Notes: generated by a model from the letters alone, not told the origin. 64,000 nt of DNA from Merdivicinus sp050943495 (GCA_050943495.1 JBMNPH010000002.1:236196-300195), one strand, 5' to 3'; positions 36,532-43,785 are shown, counted from the first letter of the stretch. A program made the numbers and translations.

Positions 36532-36560
36532 TTGACATTTCGGACGATTTATTGTATTAT
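36532..36560 (+). promoter_or_regulatory. Sigma-A promoter of the AraC gene at 36.6 kb
   Basis: TTGACA and TATTAT separated by 17 bases, about 46 bases before the start codon, directly abutting the divergent promoter of the MtaA-like operon. A regulator bound here could control both. Confidence 0.85.
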
Positions 36561-36606
36561 TAAGACATCATGAAACGATTAAGGTTTCTGCAAAAAGGAG
36601 TTCCTC

Positions 36607-37479
36607 ATGAGACAATATGACATATCCGGACAATCTGACGACACTTTTCCCTTTCTCGCGGAAAGTGGCGAAATGAATGGAAGTTTTCCAGAACATACGC
36701 ATAGCTATACGGAACTAATTATCATCCTTGACGGGTCGGGATATCATATTTCCGCCAATGGCCGCTATTCCCTCCAGCGCGGTACCGTTATCACAGTTCC
36801 TCCTCCTATCGCGCATCAAATGGAGGAAATGGATCATCTGAAAATATATGTCTTGAAATTCGATCTAAACGGATTGCTTTCCTTTGATTATGAGCTGAAA
36901 AATGATCCTGGTTTCCGATCTCTTTTTATCCAATTCCCAATAACTGTCTCCAATCGCGAATCAGCACGTCCACTCCTTTTGAGTGAACTTCAGCTGCAGC
37001 ATGTTATTAGTTTATCTCAAGTTATGCTGCAGGAATGTTCTGCCCGAAAACCCGGCTATAAACCAATTATCCGGACCCATCTCCTAGCACTGACTGCGTA
37101 TCTTGCCCGATGTTTTCTTCCGGACCGCAATCCCATTTCTCATCGCATGGAACGGATCATTCAAACAGTCACTTATATGGAAGAAAATTTGCAGCATCCG
37201 ATTCGTGTCCCCGAATTGGCAGATCAGGTTTATCTTTCGACCAGACAATATGACCGCATTTTCCGGGAAGTTTATGGAATGTCTCCGTCCGCTTACCTCG
37301 CGGAAATGCGCCTCAACCGCGCCTGCCAGCTTATGACCGATCGTAGTATCTCTCTGGGTGATATTAGTGAACAATGCGGTTTTTCAGATATTGCTTTCTT
37401 TTACCGCTGTTTTCGAAAACGGTTTGATATGACGCCAAAACAATACCGCAGCCATTTGCTGACCTCTATTTGTGATTGA
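36607..37479 (+). CDS. AraC-family regulator (cupin sensor), right end of the element
   Basis: A 290-residue regulator. The N-terminal cupin sensor carries PEHTHSYTELIIILDGSGYH. The C-terminal double HTH is RVPELADQVYLSTRQYDRIF and LGDISEQCGFSDIAFFYRCF, ending MTPKQYRSH. AAAAGGAG precedes the start. It is divergent from the MtaA-like/GH95 operon, its probable target. Its stop codon lies 22 bases inside the right end of the spoIIID element and three bases from the stop of the truncated spoIIID frame on the other strand. Confidence 0.9.
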   Translation: MRQYDISGQSDDTFPFLAESGEMNGSFPEHTHSYTELIIILDGSGYHISANGRYSLQRGTVITVPPPIAHQMEEMDHLKIYVLKFDLNGLLSFDYELKNDPGFRSLFIQFPITVSNRESARPLLLSELQLQHVISLSQVMLQECSARKPGYKPIIRTHLLALTAYLARCFLPDRNPISHRMERIIQTVTYMEENLQHPIRVPELADQVYLSTRQYDRIFREVYGMSPSAYLAEMRLNRACQLMTDRSISLGDISEQCGFSDIAFFYRCFRKRFDMTPKQYRSHLLTSICD

Positions 37480-37482
37480 CCC

Positions 37483-37629
37483 TCACTTTTTTCCTATTAT
37501 GACACCATCATCCTTGTGCACGGTCGATTTACTATAATCAAATTTTTTTGCGGTTGCCCGAACGGTCGCATGGGTATCAATAATATATTGGGCAAATTGA
37601 ACGCATCTTTCTTCCATACAGTCTATCAT
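37483..37629 (-). CDS. spoIIID: spoIIID, 5' half (codons 1-40) of a split gene
   Basis: The frame starts MIDCMEERCVQFAQYIID and continues through ATVRATAKKFDYSKSTVHKD, matching B. subtilis SpoIIID (KTVRVIAKEFGVSKSTVHKD) to the end of the recognition helix. Homology then stops abruptly, and eight foreign residues (DGVIIGKK) lead to a stop. The missing C-terminal half is at 15.3-15.5 kb. In sporulating Firmicutes SpoIIID is a mother-cell DNA-binding protein of about 84-93 residues acting between sigma-E and sigma-K. AAGGAG lies 8 bases before the ATG and a sigma-E-like promoter precedes it. As it stands the product is only 48 residues and probably inactive. Confidence 0.92.
   Translation of the reverse strand: MIDCMEERCVQFAQYIIDTHATVRATAKKFDYSKSTVHKDDGVIIGKK
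37501..37522 (-). other. Attachment site, right end of the spoIIID element
   Basis: On the minus strand: spoIIID 5' half ending GTGCACAAG, core GA (37512-37511), then element arm TGATGGTGTC. This arm is the inverted copy (9 of 10) of the arm at the other end of the element. Confidence 0.75.
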
Positions 37630-37658
37630 TAGCCTCGCTCCTTGTTTGATTTTACTAA

Positions 37659-37687
37659 TTGGTATGCAAATTTTCCCCCTTTTATAC
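37659..37687 (-). promoter_or_regulatory. Sigma-E-like promoter of spoIIID
   Basis: On the minus strand, GTATAAA and CATACCAA are separated by 14 bases, close to the sigma-E pattern (ATA-containing -35, CATACAAT-type -10). The expected start lies about 20-25 bases upstream of the start codon. spoIIID is a sigma-E gene in B. subtilis. Confidence 0.6.
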
Positions 37688-37762
37688 CCGTCCCCTTTCA
37701 TGCGTATTGTTTATATTTTCAATCCATATTTAGCCGTTTTGAACAAACACTTTCGAATGTGC

Positions 37763-37791
37763 TTGATCTTTTTCTTTTCATGTGCTATAAT
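37763..37791 (+). promoter_or_regulatory. Sigma-A promoter for the corC leader
   Basis: TTGATC and TATAAT separated by 17 bases. Transcription from about 37798 gives a leader of roughly 245 bases before the CorC-type gene, with one or two short frames inside. Confidence 0.82.
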
Positions 37792-37829
37792 ATAGGAAAT
37801 TTTGATTTTGAAAGGAGGAGCTGATTACC

Positions 37830-37991
37830 GTGGGAGATCCCGCAGACCCGCGACGATCCGGCGTTTTCAAAAATGTGGCTTCATACACGCACCGATTTCA
37901 GACAGGTAAAATTATCTGTCTTGCTGTTGGCGCGTTTTTTTGTTGCCCTACTGCCGGTACTCGTCACGAATTTTACAGAAGGCGTTTATAG
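37830..37991 (+). CDS. Leader peptide with Asp-Pro-rich start, upstream of corC
   Basis: A 53-codon frame with a GTG start. The ribosome site AAAGGAGGAG is strong, about 8-10 bases upstream. It opens M-GDPADPRRS, alternating Asp and Pro and then Arg, which resembles the composition of the Salmonella MgtL leader (EPDPTPLPRRR) that destabilises ribosomes when Mg2+ is low. The rest of the frame (GVFKNVASYTHRF onward) matches nothing known to me. Since the next full gene is a CorC/CNNM-type Mg2+/Co2+ protein, a regulatory leader role is possible but unproven. Confidence 0.5.
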   Translation: MGDPADPRRSGVFKNVASYTHRFQTGKIICLAVGAFFCCPTAGTRHEFYRRRL

Positions 37992-38022
37992 TCAGGCACT
38001 CATATCGTCCAGTGTTTTTTGA
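37873..38022 (+). CDS. Possible small hydrophobic peptide overlapping the leader frame
   Basis: A 49-residue frame (+1 relative to the GTG-started leader) opening MWLHTRTDFRQ and containing one hydrophobic helix, VLLLARFFVALLPVLV. No convincing ribosome site precedes it, so it would need coupling to, or frameshifting from, the upstream leader. It may simply be a fortuitous frame. No family is recognised. Confidence 0.3.
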   Translation: MWLHTRTDFRQVKLSVLLLARFFVALLPVLVTNFTEGVYSQALISSSVF

Positions 38023-38043
38023 TTTTGAAAAAGGAGTTTCAAT

Positions 38044-39165
38044 ATGAGTGTTTTACCCAGTCTAGGTCTCTTAATTCTACTGATTGCTTTCAATGCTTTT
38101 TTTGCCATGAGTGAAATTGCGATTCTCTCGGTTAACTCAAAAAAAATTGAGAAAATGGCAGAAGAAGGAAATAAACGTGCTTCTTTGCTCATCCGGATTA
38201 CAGATGATCCTTCCGATTTCCTTTCAACGATCCAAATCGGAATTACTTTGGCAAACCTGCTTTCCTCAGCGGTTGCAGCGGAAAATTTCAGCGTTTATTT
38301 TGACCGCTGGCTTTCTTTCCTGCCAATTAGCCCTGCACTGCTTCATAGTATTGTGCTGGTGCTGCTTACCCTGATCCTCGCTTACATCACCCTGATTTTC
38401 GGCGAGCTGACTCCCAAACGAATTGCAATGAAATCGCCTGACTCCATCGCACTGGCTGTGGTTGGAGTTCTGTGGCCCCTCTACAAAATTTGCCGTCCGT
38501 TTATCATCTTTTTGACTGCCAGCGTCAACCTCGTTCTGCGCATGCTTCATATCAATCCCAAAGATGAAGAGGAAAAAGTGACCGAGGAAGAAATTATGCT
38601 GATGGTTGAAGCGGGCGAAGAGGGCGGTTCCATCGATCATGAAGAAAAGGATATGATTCAGAATATCTTCGAGTTCAGCGACCAGCGCGTCAGCGATTTG
38701 ATGACACACCGCACTGAGGTTTGTGCTGTTCCGTCAGACCTTCCGCTGAAAGACCTGGTGGAAATCGCAAAACAACAGCGATATTCTCGTATCCCCGTCT
38801 ATAAAGGAGGCATTGACGATATTATCGGTGTCCTGCACGTCAAAGATCTCCTTCCGCTGATCCCTTCGGAAAATTCGGATCACTACACAGTAAGCGACTT
38901 CCTGCGGCCGGTTCTGTACGTTCCGGAAACCGTCCACAGCGCGAACTTGCTGAAACAATTTCAGGAACAAAGACGGCACTTTGCTGTCGTGGTGGATGAA
39001 TATGGCGGTACTGCCGGCGTTGTGACAATGGAGGACTTGCTGGAATCCATCGTTGGCGAGATTGATGATGAATATGACGCTCAAAAAGAAGCGTTCCATC
39101 ATTCCCGTCCGGATTCCAAGCAGAAAATTGCTGCCCGTCAGTTGGAAGCACAGGTTCAAGCTTAA
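38044..39165 (+). CDS. CorC/CNNM-type membrane protein (DUF21 plus CBS pair)
   Basis: A 373-residue integral membrane protein of the HlyC/CorC family, implicated in Mg2+ and Co2+ efflux. The DUF21 domain (about residues 1-180) has three or four hydrophobic segments with NAFFAMSEIAILSVN and GELTPKRIAM. VTEEEIMLMVEAGEEGG joins it to two CBS domains (DLMTHRTEV..., then FAVVVDEYGGTAGVVTMEDLLESIVGEI). The C-terminal CorC_HlyC domain usual in the family is missing, so the protein is 50-60 residues short. AAAAAGGAG precedes the ATG. A long leader may control it. Confidence 0.9.
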   Translation: MSVLPSLGLLILLIAFNAFFAMSEIAILSVNSKKIEKMAEEGNKRASLLIRITDDPSDFLSTIQIGITLANLLSSAVAAENFSVYFDRWLSFLPISPALLHSIVLVLLTLILAYITLIFGELTPKRIAMKSPDSIALAVVGVLWPLYKICRPFIIFLTASVNLVLRMLHINPKDEEEKVTEEEIMLMVEAGEEGGSIDHEEKDMIQNIFEFSDQRVSDLMTHRTEVCAVPSDLPLKDLVEIAKQQRYSRIPVYKGGIDDIIGVLHVKDLLPLIPSENSDHYTVSDFLRPVLYVPETVHSANLLKQFQEQRRHFAVVVDEYGGTAGVVTMEDLLESIVGEIDDEYDAQKEAFHHSRPDSKQKIAARQLEAQVQA

Positions 39166-39177
39166 ATAGAATGAAAT

Positions 39178-39218
39178 AATCCCGGTCCATGATTTTAAAT
39201 CACGGATCGGGATTTTAT
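39178..39218. terminator. Terminator between corC and the M18 peptidase
   Basis: A 16-bp stem (AATCCCGGTCCATGAT / ATCACGGATCGGGATT, G-T and one mismatch) is followed by TTAT on the plus strand. It sits between converging genes and may serve both. Confidence 0.82.
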
Positions 39219-39220
39219 CA

Positions 39221-40525
39221 TTATCTCAGCTGAAAAGTACCGTCGGCCTTCATCTGAATTGTCGTATTATAGAATTCTGTAATCGCTTTCACCATCCATT
39301 CGGCATCCTGCGTTCCAGCTGTTTCATAGCAGGAATGCATCACCAACTGCGGCAAACCAATATCGACCGTATTTACGGCTACCTGTCCGGTTATACAGCA
39401 GCCCATCGTAGAACCGCCAGGCATATCCGAACGATTTGCAAAGCTCTGTACCGGAACCCCTGCACGTTTGCAGATGGTGCGGAAAACTGCCGCAGATGCG
39501 CCATCCGTTGCATAACTGGAACTTGCTGTCTGTTTCACGACAATTCCTTCATTCATATAGGGGCGGTTAAAGGGATCCGCCTTTTCGGGATGATTCGGAT
39601 GAACCGCATGCGCATTATCGGCTGATACCAGAAAGCTGGCCGCCATACAAGCGTAGAATTCATCCTCCGTCCGACCCATTCCAACATGGATCCGGCGCAG
39701 GACATCCGACAGGAATGTCGATGCAGCACCTTGCTTTGTTGCAGAACCGGTTTCTTCATTGTCAAACAGCGCATAAACGGACACACTTTCCGAGTGTCCG
39801 GCTTCAAAACCTTTTAAAGTTGTGAACGCACAGCCGAGATTGTCAATCCGGCTGCTGGAATAGTATTCCTCATGAGGACCCCAGATCATTGCAGGCGTAT
39901 CGCAGATCACATACAAATCCTTTCCAAGGATCTGCTCTTCCGATACCCTAAGCTTCCGGCTAATACTCTGCAGCAGAAATCCTTTCGCATTTCCGTCCCC
40001 GCAAAGCGGCAGCAAATCAGTCTGCGGATTAAATGTATATCCATTATTCGCATCCCGATTCATATGGATTGCCAAACTTGGAATGAGAACGGCATCATCC
40101 AGTTGAACCAATCTTGTTTCAATCTGATCCCCCATCTGTACCAATACCCGTCCCGCGATTTTCAGCGGTCTGTCCAGCCAGGTGGAATAAATCGGTCCGC
40201 CATACCGCTCGGTATCCAATTGCAGATATTTCTCGCCGGATTTCTGTTCTGCAATCTCCTTCAACTTAAATGCCGGAGAATCCGCATGGCTCATCACCAT
40301 CTGAAATCCAACGTACTTCTCTTTCGGAATTTTAAATGCAATCAGTGACGAACGATTCCGGGTAACAAAATAGGATTTCCCCGCCTCTAGGTTCCACGGC
40401 ATTCCTTCACTTAGCTGCTCAAATCCTTTTCCAAGAAGTTCCTGCGACACTGTATCCACAGCATGATAACTGGTAGGTGATGCCGCCAGAAAAGAAAGCA
40501 ACTCTTTTGTTATTTCCTGATTCAT
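39221..40525 (-). CDS. M18-family aminopeptidase
   Basis: A 434-residue metallo-aminopeptidase with preference for acidic N-terminal residues in characterised members. Metal ligands and signatures: VMSHADSPAFKLKE (His), SSSRIDNLGC (Asp), the catalytic ALFDNEETGSATKQGA (Glu pair), SADNAHAVHPNHPEK (Asp) and the C-terminal LVMHSCYETAG (His). The length is normal. It is the last gene of the operon HD-M42-PHP-DUF1638-M18, 18 bases after the DUF1638 gene. Confidence 0.94.
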   Translation of the reverse strand: MNQEITKELLSFLAASPTSYHAVDTVSQELLGKGFEQLSEGMPWNLEAGKSYFVTRNRSSLIAFKIPKEKYVGFQMVMSHADSPAFKLKEIAEQKSGEKYLQLDTERYGGPIYSTWLDRPLKIAGRVLVQMGDQIETRLVQLDDAVLIPSLAIHMNRDANNGYTFNPQTDLLPLCGDGNAKGFLLQSISRKLRVSEEQILGKDLYVICDTPAMIWGPHEEYYSSSRIDNLGCAFTTLKGFEAGHSESVSVYALFDNEETGSATKQGAASTFLSDVLRRIHVGMGRTEDEFYACMAASFLVSADNAHAVHPNHPEKADPFNRPYMNEGIVVKQTASSSYATDGASAAVFRTICKRAGVPVQSFANRSDMPGGSTMGCCITGQVAVNTVDIGLPQLVMHSCYETAGTQDAEWMVKAITEFYNTTIQMKADGTFQLR

Positions 40526-40543
40526 CTTAAATTCACTCCTGTT

Positions 40544-41290
40544 TTATTCTTCTGCAACTGCAATCAGCTTGTCAGAGTTTCCCGATGCCGCCGTCCGAAA
40601 TCCGGGCGGACAAACCAGAAATTCCGCGGGATCCCATTCTCCTGCCAGCAGCTTTTCCAGCATAGAATTCGAACCTGCAGTTTCAAATAACTCCCAGCTA
40701 TATGCACCGGCAAAATCCTCCGCAAATTTCCTCCACTCCGGCAATTCCTTTCCGACCGGCTGAATGTATCCGCAATATCGGTAGTTTTTCGTCCATCCCC
40801 AGCCGATTCCGCTTTCCATTAAAAAGTCCGCGTTTTCCTCACCATACTGCTCGACAAATTGTTCCCGCATTTCACGATAGCGTTCCGGAGATGGCAGTTT
40901 TGCCTCCTCTATCCAGGCACCATTCACCCAATAAGTGCCCGGATACTGGCCAAATAATTCCAGATAACGTTTCTGAGAACCCAGAAACAAGGCGATACAA
41001 TCATCTGTTCGCGGAATTACCAGCGGTATGCTTCGCGCCCGTAAGCCTGCTGTTCCATTGGAACATAAACCATATCCTAATACAATGGCATCCGGTTTCT
41101 CCCGAAATTTTCCAGCCGCAAGATCCGCTTCCGTCTCATCAATGGCTTTTTGCAGTGCTGCCGGCATTTCTTCCGGTTTTTCATGCAGCCCCTGTTCCAT
41201 CCAGCGAACTGTCGTATAATGCGGCGACAAAGCGGCTGCCATACTGAGTTCCCGATACAGGATCCGGCAGGCAATGATATGTAAATGCAT
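40544..41290 (-). CDS. DUF1638 protein
   Basis: A 248-residue protein of the DUF1638 family, whose function is unknown. Family signatures are clear: IIACRILYREL at the start, VLGYGLCSNGTAGLRARSIPLVIPR (shown in parts: GYGLCSNGT, LVIPRTDDCIALFLGS) and PGTYWVNGAWIEE. DUF1638 genes often accompany corrinoid or methyltransferase genes; here the neighbours are peptidases and a PHP phosphatase. GGGGGG-type purines precede the start. The Cys residues in ACR and GLC might bind a cofactor or metal (speculative). Confidence 0.85.
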   Translation of the reverse strand: MHLHIIACRILYRELSMAAALSPHYTTVRWMEQGLHEKPEEMPAALQKAIDETEADLAAGKFREKPDAIVLGYGLCSNGTAGLRARSIPLVIPRTDDCIALFLGSQKRYLELFGQYPGTYWVNGAWIEEAKLPSPERYREMREQFVEQYGEENADFLMESGIGWGWTKNYRYCGYIQPVGKELPEWRKFAEDFAGAYSWELFETAGSNSMLEKLLAGEWDPAEFLVCPPGFRTAASGNSDKLIAVAEE

Positions 41291-41304
41291 GTTCTTCCCC
41301 CCTG

Positions 41305-42120
41305 CTAATCAATTGGATAAAAATGCGGTGTGCGGTTTTCATACAAGGCAAGATAGCGGAATCCCGCTGCTTTCGCAGCCTTCAACGCATCCTCAAATCC
41401 GGCAGCTACATCTTCCGGACGATGTGCATCCGATCCGATTGTCAGAATCTCCCCTCCAAGCGACCGGAATTCTGTCAGAACCTGCATAGATGGCAAGGTT
41501 TCACGAGCAGCCTGCCGCAATCCAGAGGTATTGATCTCCAAGCCTTTTCCGCGCTCAGCAAGGCGCCGAAGAATCGGATCCAATTGTTCGCGATAATCCA
41601 TCAGATCAATTTTTTTGCCCTTGATCGCTGCATACCGCTTGATGATATCCAAGTGTCCCATACAGTCAAAATCTCCGGTATCCGCCAGCTGATACAACAT
41701 GGATAAATCCTCTGCCACCAAAGCCGGTATCTTCTCATCCGGATATTCAATGAGACCCAAGTCGCGTCCTTTCATCTTATGAACCGATCCAATTACATAG
41801 TCAAATGAAACCGACCGCATCAACTCTGCCGCATAGTTCGGATCGCATTGCGGCTGCCCGACCTCTATCCCATTTCGGATAATCAGCTGGCTTCCGTACT
41901 TCTCCCGGCATCTCTCCAATGCCCGCTGCTGCGCCTGCATCGTGGAAATCAGATACTTCCCGTCCGGAAAATCGCCTGCTGGCATCAATTCAAAATGATC
42001 GGTCACTGCTATTTCCCGCAATCCTGCGGCAATGGCCGCTTCACACATCTTTTCCGGCTCACTGCGGGAATCCGGAGAAAAATGTGTGTGCATGTGATAA
42101 TCTGCGCTTATTTTGCTCAT
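41305..42120 (-). CDS. PHP-domain phosphoesterase (histidinol-phosphatase type)
   Basis: A 271-residue PHP protein. The metal-binding motif DYHMHTHFSPDS lies at residues 7-18, with EIAVTDHFELMPAG near 40, GSVHKMKG near 110, LDIIKRYA and the late IGSDAHRPEDVAAGF. The family includes HisK histidinol-phosphatases, but no his genes are nearby, so another phosphate ester is possible. It lies 12 bases after the M42 gene and 14 before DUF1638, inside the five-gene operon. Confidence 0.88.
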   Translation of the reverse strand: MSKISADYHMHTHFSPDSRSEPEKMCEAAIAAGLREIAVTDHFELMPAGDFPDGKYLISTMQAQQRALERCREKYGSQLIIRNGIEVGQPQCDPNYAAELMRSVSFDYVIGSVHKMKGRDLGLIEYPDEKIPALVAEDLSMLYQLADTGDFDCMGHLDIIKRYAAIKGKKIDLMDYREQLDPILRRLAERGKGLEINTSGLRQAARETLPSMQVLTEFRSLGGEILTIGSDAHRPEDVAAGFEDALKAAKAAGFRYLALYENRTPHFYPID

Positions 42121-42132
42121 TCGTACCCTTCC

Positions 42133-43173
42133 TTACCGGCACCCAAGATACAACATGGCCAAGTAGATGGTATTTTCCAATCCTTCCGCATGGGTGCGTT
42201 CCATACCATGAGAGGCATGAACTCCGGGGCCGATCAATCCTCCTTTGATATCATTGCCTGCTGAACGCGCGGCGCCGACATCCGATCCATAAAACGGATA
42301 TATATCCACCGCATAGGACAGACCGTTTTCTTTTGCCAGCTGTACCAGACGACTGGTTAACTCATAATCATAAGGACCACAGGAATCTTTTGCACAAATG
42401 GAAACGTCATACTCTGTGCAATTCAGATCTTCTCCGATACATCCCATATCGACTGCGATCATTTCAGAGATATCTTCGGGGATATAGGATGCACCGTGCC
42501 CCACTTCCTCGTAAACCGAAATAAAAAATTTCGTACGATACTCCGGTTTGAGATTCTCTTCCTTCATAATTTTCAGGATGGTCATCAGGCAGGCAACACT
42601 ACCCTTGTCATCAATAAAACGGGACTTCAGAAAACCGGAAGGAGTTACCGTTGTTTTGGGATCAATGAAAATATAGTCTCCGGATTCAATCCCCAATGCG
42701 CGGACATCTTCCGCATTTTTCACCTTTTCATCCAACCGGACAATCATATTATCTGCATCGCGGGGACGGCTTTTGCTGTCGTCAAAGACATGCGCAGCCG
42801 GACTCATGCTCAGGAATGTTCCGGTATATAACTTTCCATCCCGCGTGCAAATCTGGCAGTATTCTCCATCCAGTGTCGGAAGAATGGGACCACCTACCGG
42901 AGTAAAGCGCAATTCTCCGTCCGATGTAATGGACCGCACCATTGCCCCCAGCGTATCCACATGTGCGGAAAGGGCAACTGTTTTTTCGGTACTGCGGCCT
43001 TCCACAGTAATGACACCGCATCCTTTGCGAGTCATTTCGAAGGAATATCCCATTTCCTCTGCCATATCACGAATCAGCGAAATGACCTGCATGGTATAGC
43101 CGCTCGGACTGTTTACCCCAAAAATCTTATGGCAATAATCGAACAAATTCTCACGATATTTTGTGATTTCCAT
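42133..43173 (-). CDS. M42-family metallopeptidase
   Basis: A 346-residue TET-type aminopeptidase. Visible features are the N-terminal VNSPSGYTMQVISLI, the first metal ligand in LSAHVDTLGAMVRSI, the second in RFIDDKGSVACLMT, the catalytic Glu in VYEEVGHGA, AVDMGCIGEDL and the His in GPGVHASHGMERTHAEGLENT. The specificity (glutamyl, leucyl, other) is not readable. It follows the HD gene by two bases. With the M18 enzyme in the same operon, it suggests intracellular peptide turnover. Confidence 0.93.
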   Translation of the reverse strand: MEITKYRENLFDYCHKIFGVNSPSGYTMQVISLIRDMAEEMGYSFEMTRKGCGVITVEGRSTEKTVALSAHVDTLGAMVRSITSDGELRFTPVGGPILPTLDGEYCQICTRDGKLYTGTFLSMSPAAHVFDDSKSRPRDADNMIVRLDEKVKNAEDVRALGIESGDYIFIDPKTTVTPSGFLKSRFIDDKGSVACLMTILKIMKEENLKPEYRTKFFISVYEEVGHGASYIPEDISEMIAVDMGCIGEDLNCTEYDVSICAKDSCGPYDYELTSRLVQLAKENGLSYAVDIYPFYGSDVGAARSAGNDIKGGLIGPGVHASHGMERTHAEGLENTIYLAMLYLGCR

Positions 43174-43175
43174 TT

Positions 43176-43754
43176 TTATGACTCCTTTTTTGTTTTTACT
43201 TCATCCAGATAGGTTGCCTGCACATCCGCAATATGCAGGCAGACTGCCAACGGGAATGAATTGTATGCCTGATTGATCGCCATGGTTCCACCTTTTACTG
43301 CTTCATCATAGCCGCCCATATGCCAGCGAATTGCCATCGCTTCCTCTGTATTCAGCCGGATAAACCTCTCAATCAGAAATACGCTTTTCTCTCCATGTCC
43401 GTACGGGAACTGATCTTCGATCGAAAAATACGGCCGTTCCTGCCAGACACCATTGATTTTCATATTGCGCATCTCTTTCTTATAGAATCCGGTCTTGCAA
43501 AGATCATGAAGCAATCCGCAGATTGCCACACTTTCCGGAGAAATTTGCAGGCACTCTGCCTCAACCAACCGGACCAATCGGTCATAGACATGCAGGCTAT
43601 GAATACACAATCCACCATCTTCGGCCAGATGATACCGCGTAGAGGCAGGCGCTGTAAAAAAGTCCCCCTGTTCCAGCCATGCCAGTAATTTATCGGATCC
43701 CTTCCGGATAATATTCTGTCGGAATATATTGCAAAAATCTTCCTGATAACTCAT
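43176..43754 (-). CDS. HD-domain phosphohydrolase-like protein
   Basis: A 192-residue HD protein. The metal-binding His-Asp pair is in AICGLLHDLCKTGFY near residue 83, with an earlier His in LCIHSLHVYD and later ligands in PYGHGEKSVFLIERF and IRWHMGGYD. Such proteins cleave phosphates or nucleotides, but the substrate is unknown. The start at 43754 has AGGAGG 5 bases upstream; the frame is open further out with no site. It is the first gene of the five-gene operon. Confidence 0.85.
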   Translation of the reverse strand: MSYQEDFCNIFRQNIIRKGSDKLLAWLEQGDFFTAPASTRYHLAEDGGLCIHSLHVYDRLVRLVEAECLQISPESVAICGLLHDLCKTGFYKKEMRNMKINGVWQERPYFSIEDQFPYGHGEKSVFLIERFIRLNTEEAMAIRWHMGGYDEAVKGGTMAINQAYNSFPLAVCLHIADVQATYLDEVKTKKES

Positions 43755-43785
43755 AGATACCTCCTGATTTATTGAAGCTATCACT

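Larger units (their letters stand above)
15472..37512. mobile_element. 22-kb spoIIID-intervening element (skin-like, serine recombinases)
   Basis: The element separates the two halves of spoIIID. Its ends are defined by the point where SpoIIID homology breaks on each side and by a near-perfect inverted repeat: TGCTGGTGTC at 15472-15481 and GACACCATCA at 37501-37510 (plus strand). It carries three large serine recombinases and a small TnpW-like gene at its left end. The cargo is a uronate-isomerase-like gene, two GH51 genes, a sugar ABC importer, three AraC regulators, a GH95 gene and two MtaA-like genes. No phage structural, relaxase or conjugation genes are seen. Precise excision would leave pcp and a complete spoIIID convergent. 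Confidence 0.85.

Noticed and set aside
15472..37512. Prophage or conjugative element
   Set aside because: No capsid, tail, lysis, relaxase or type IV secretion genes are seen; only recombinases, one small accessory gene and metabolic cargo.
37798..38043. M-box, yybP-ykoY or NiCo riboswitch in the corC leader
   Set aside because: The conserved blocks of these RNAs could not be found by eye; a covariance-model search would settle it.
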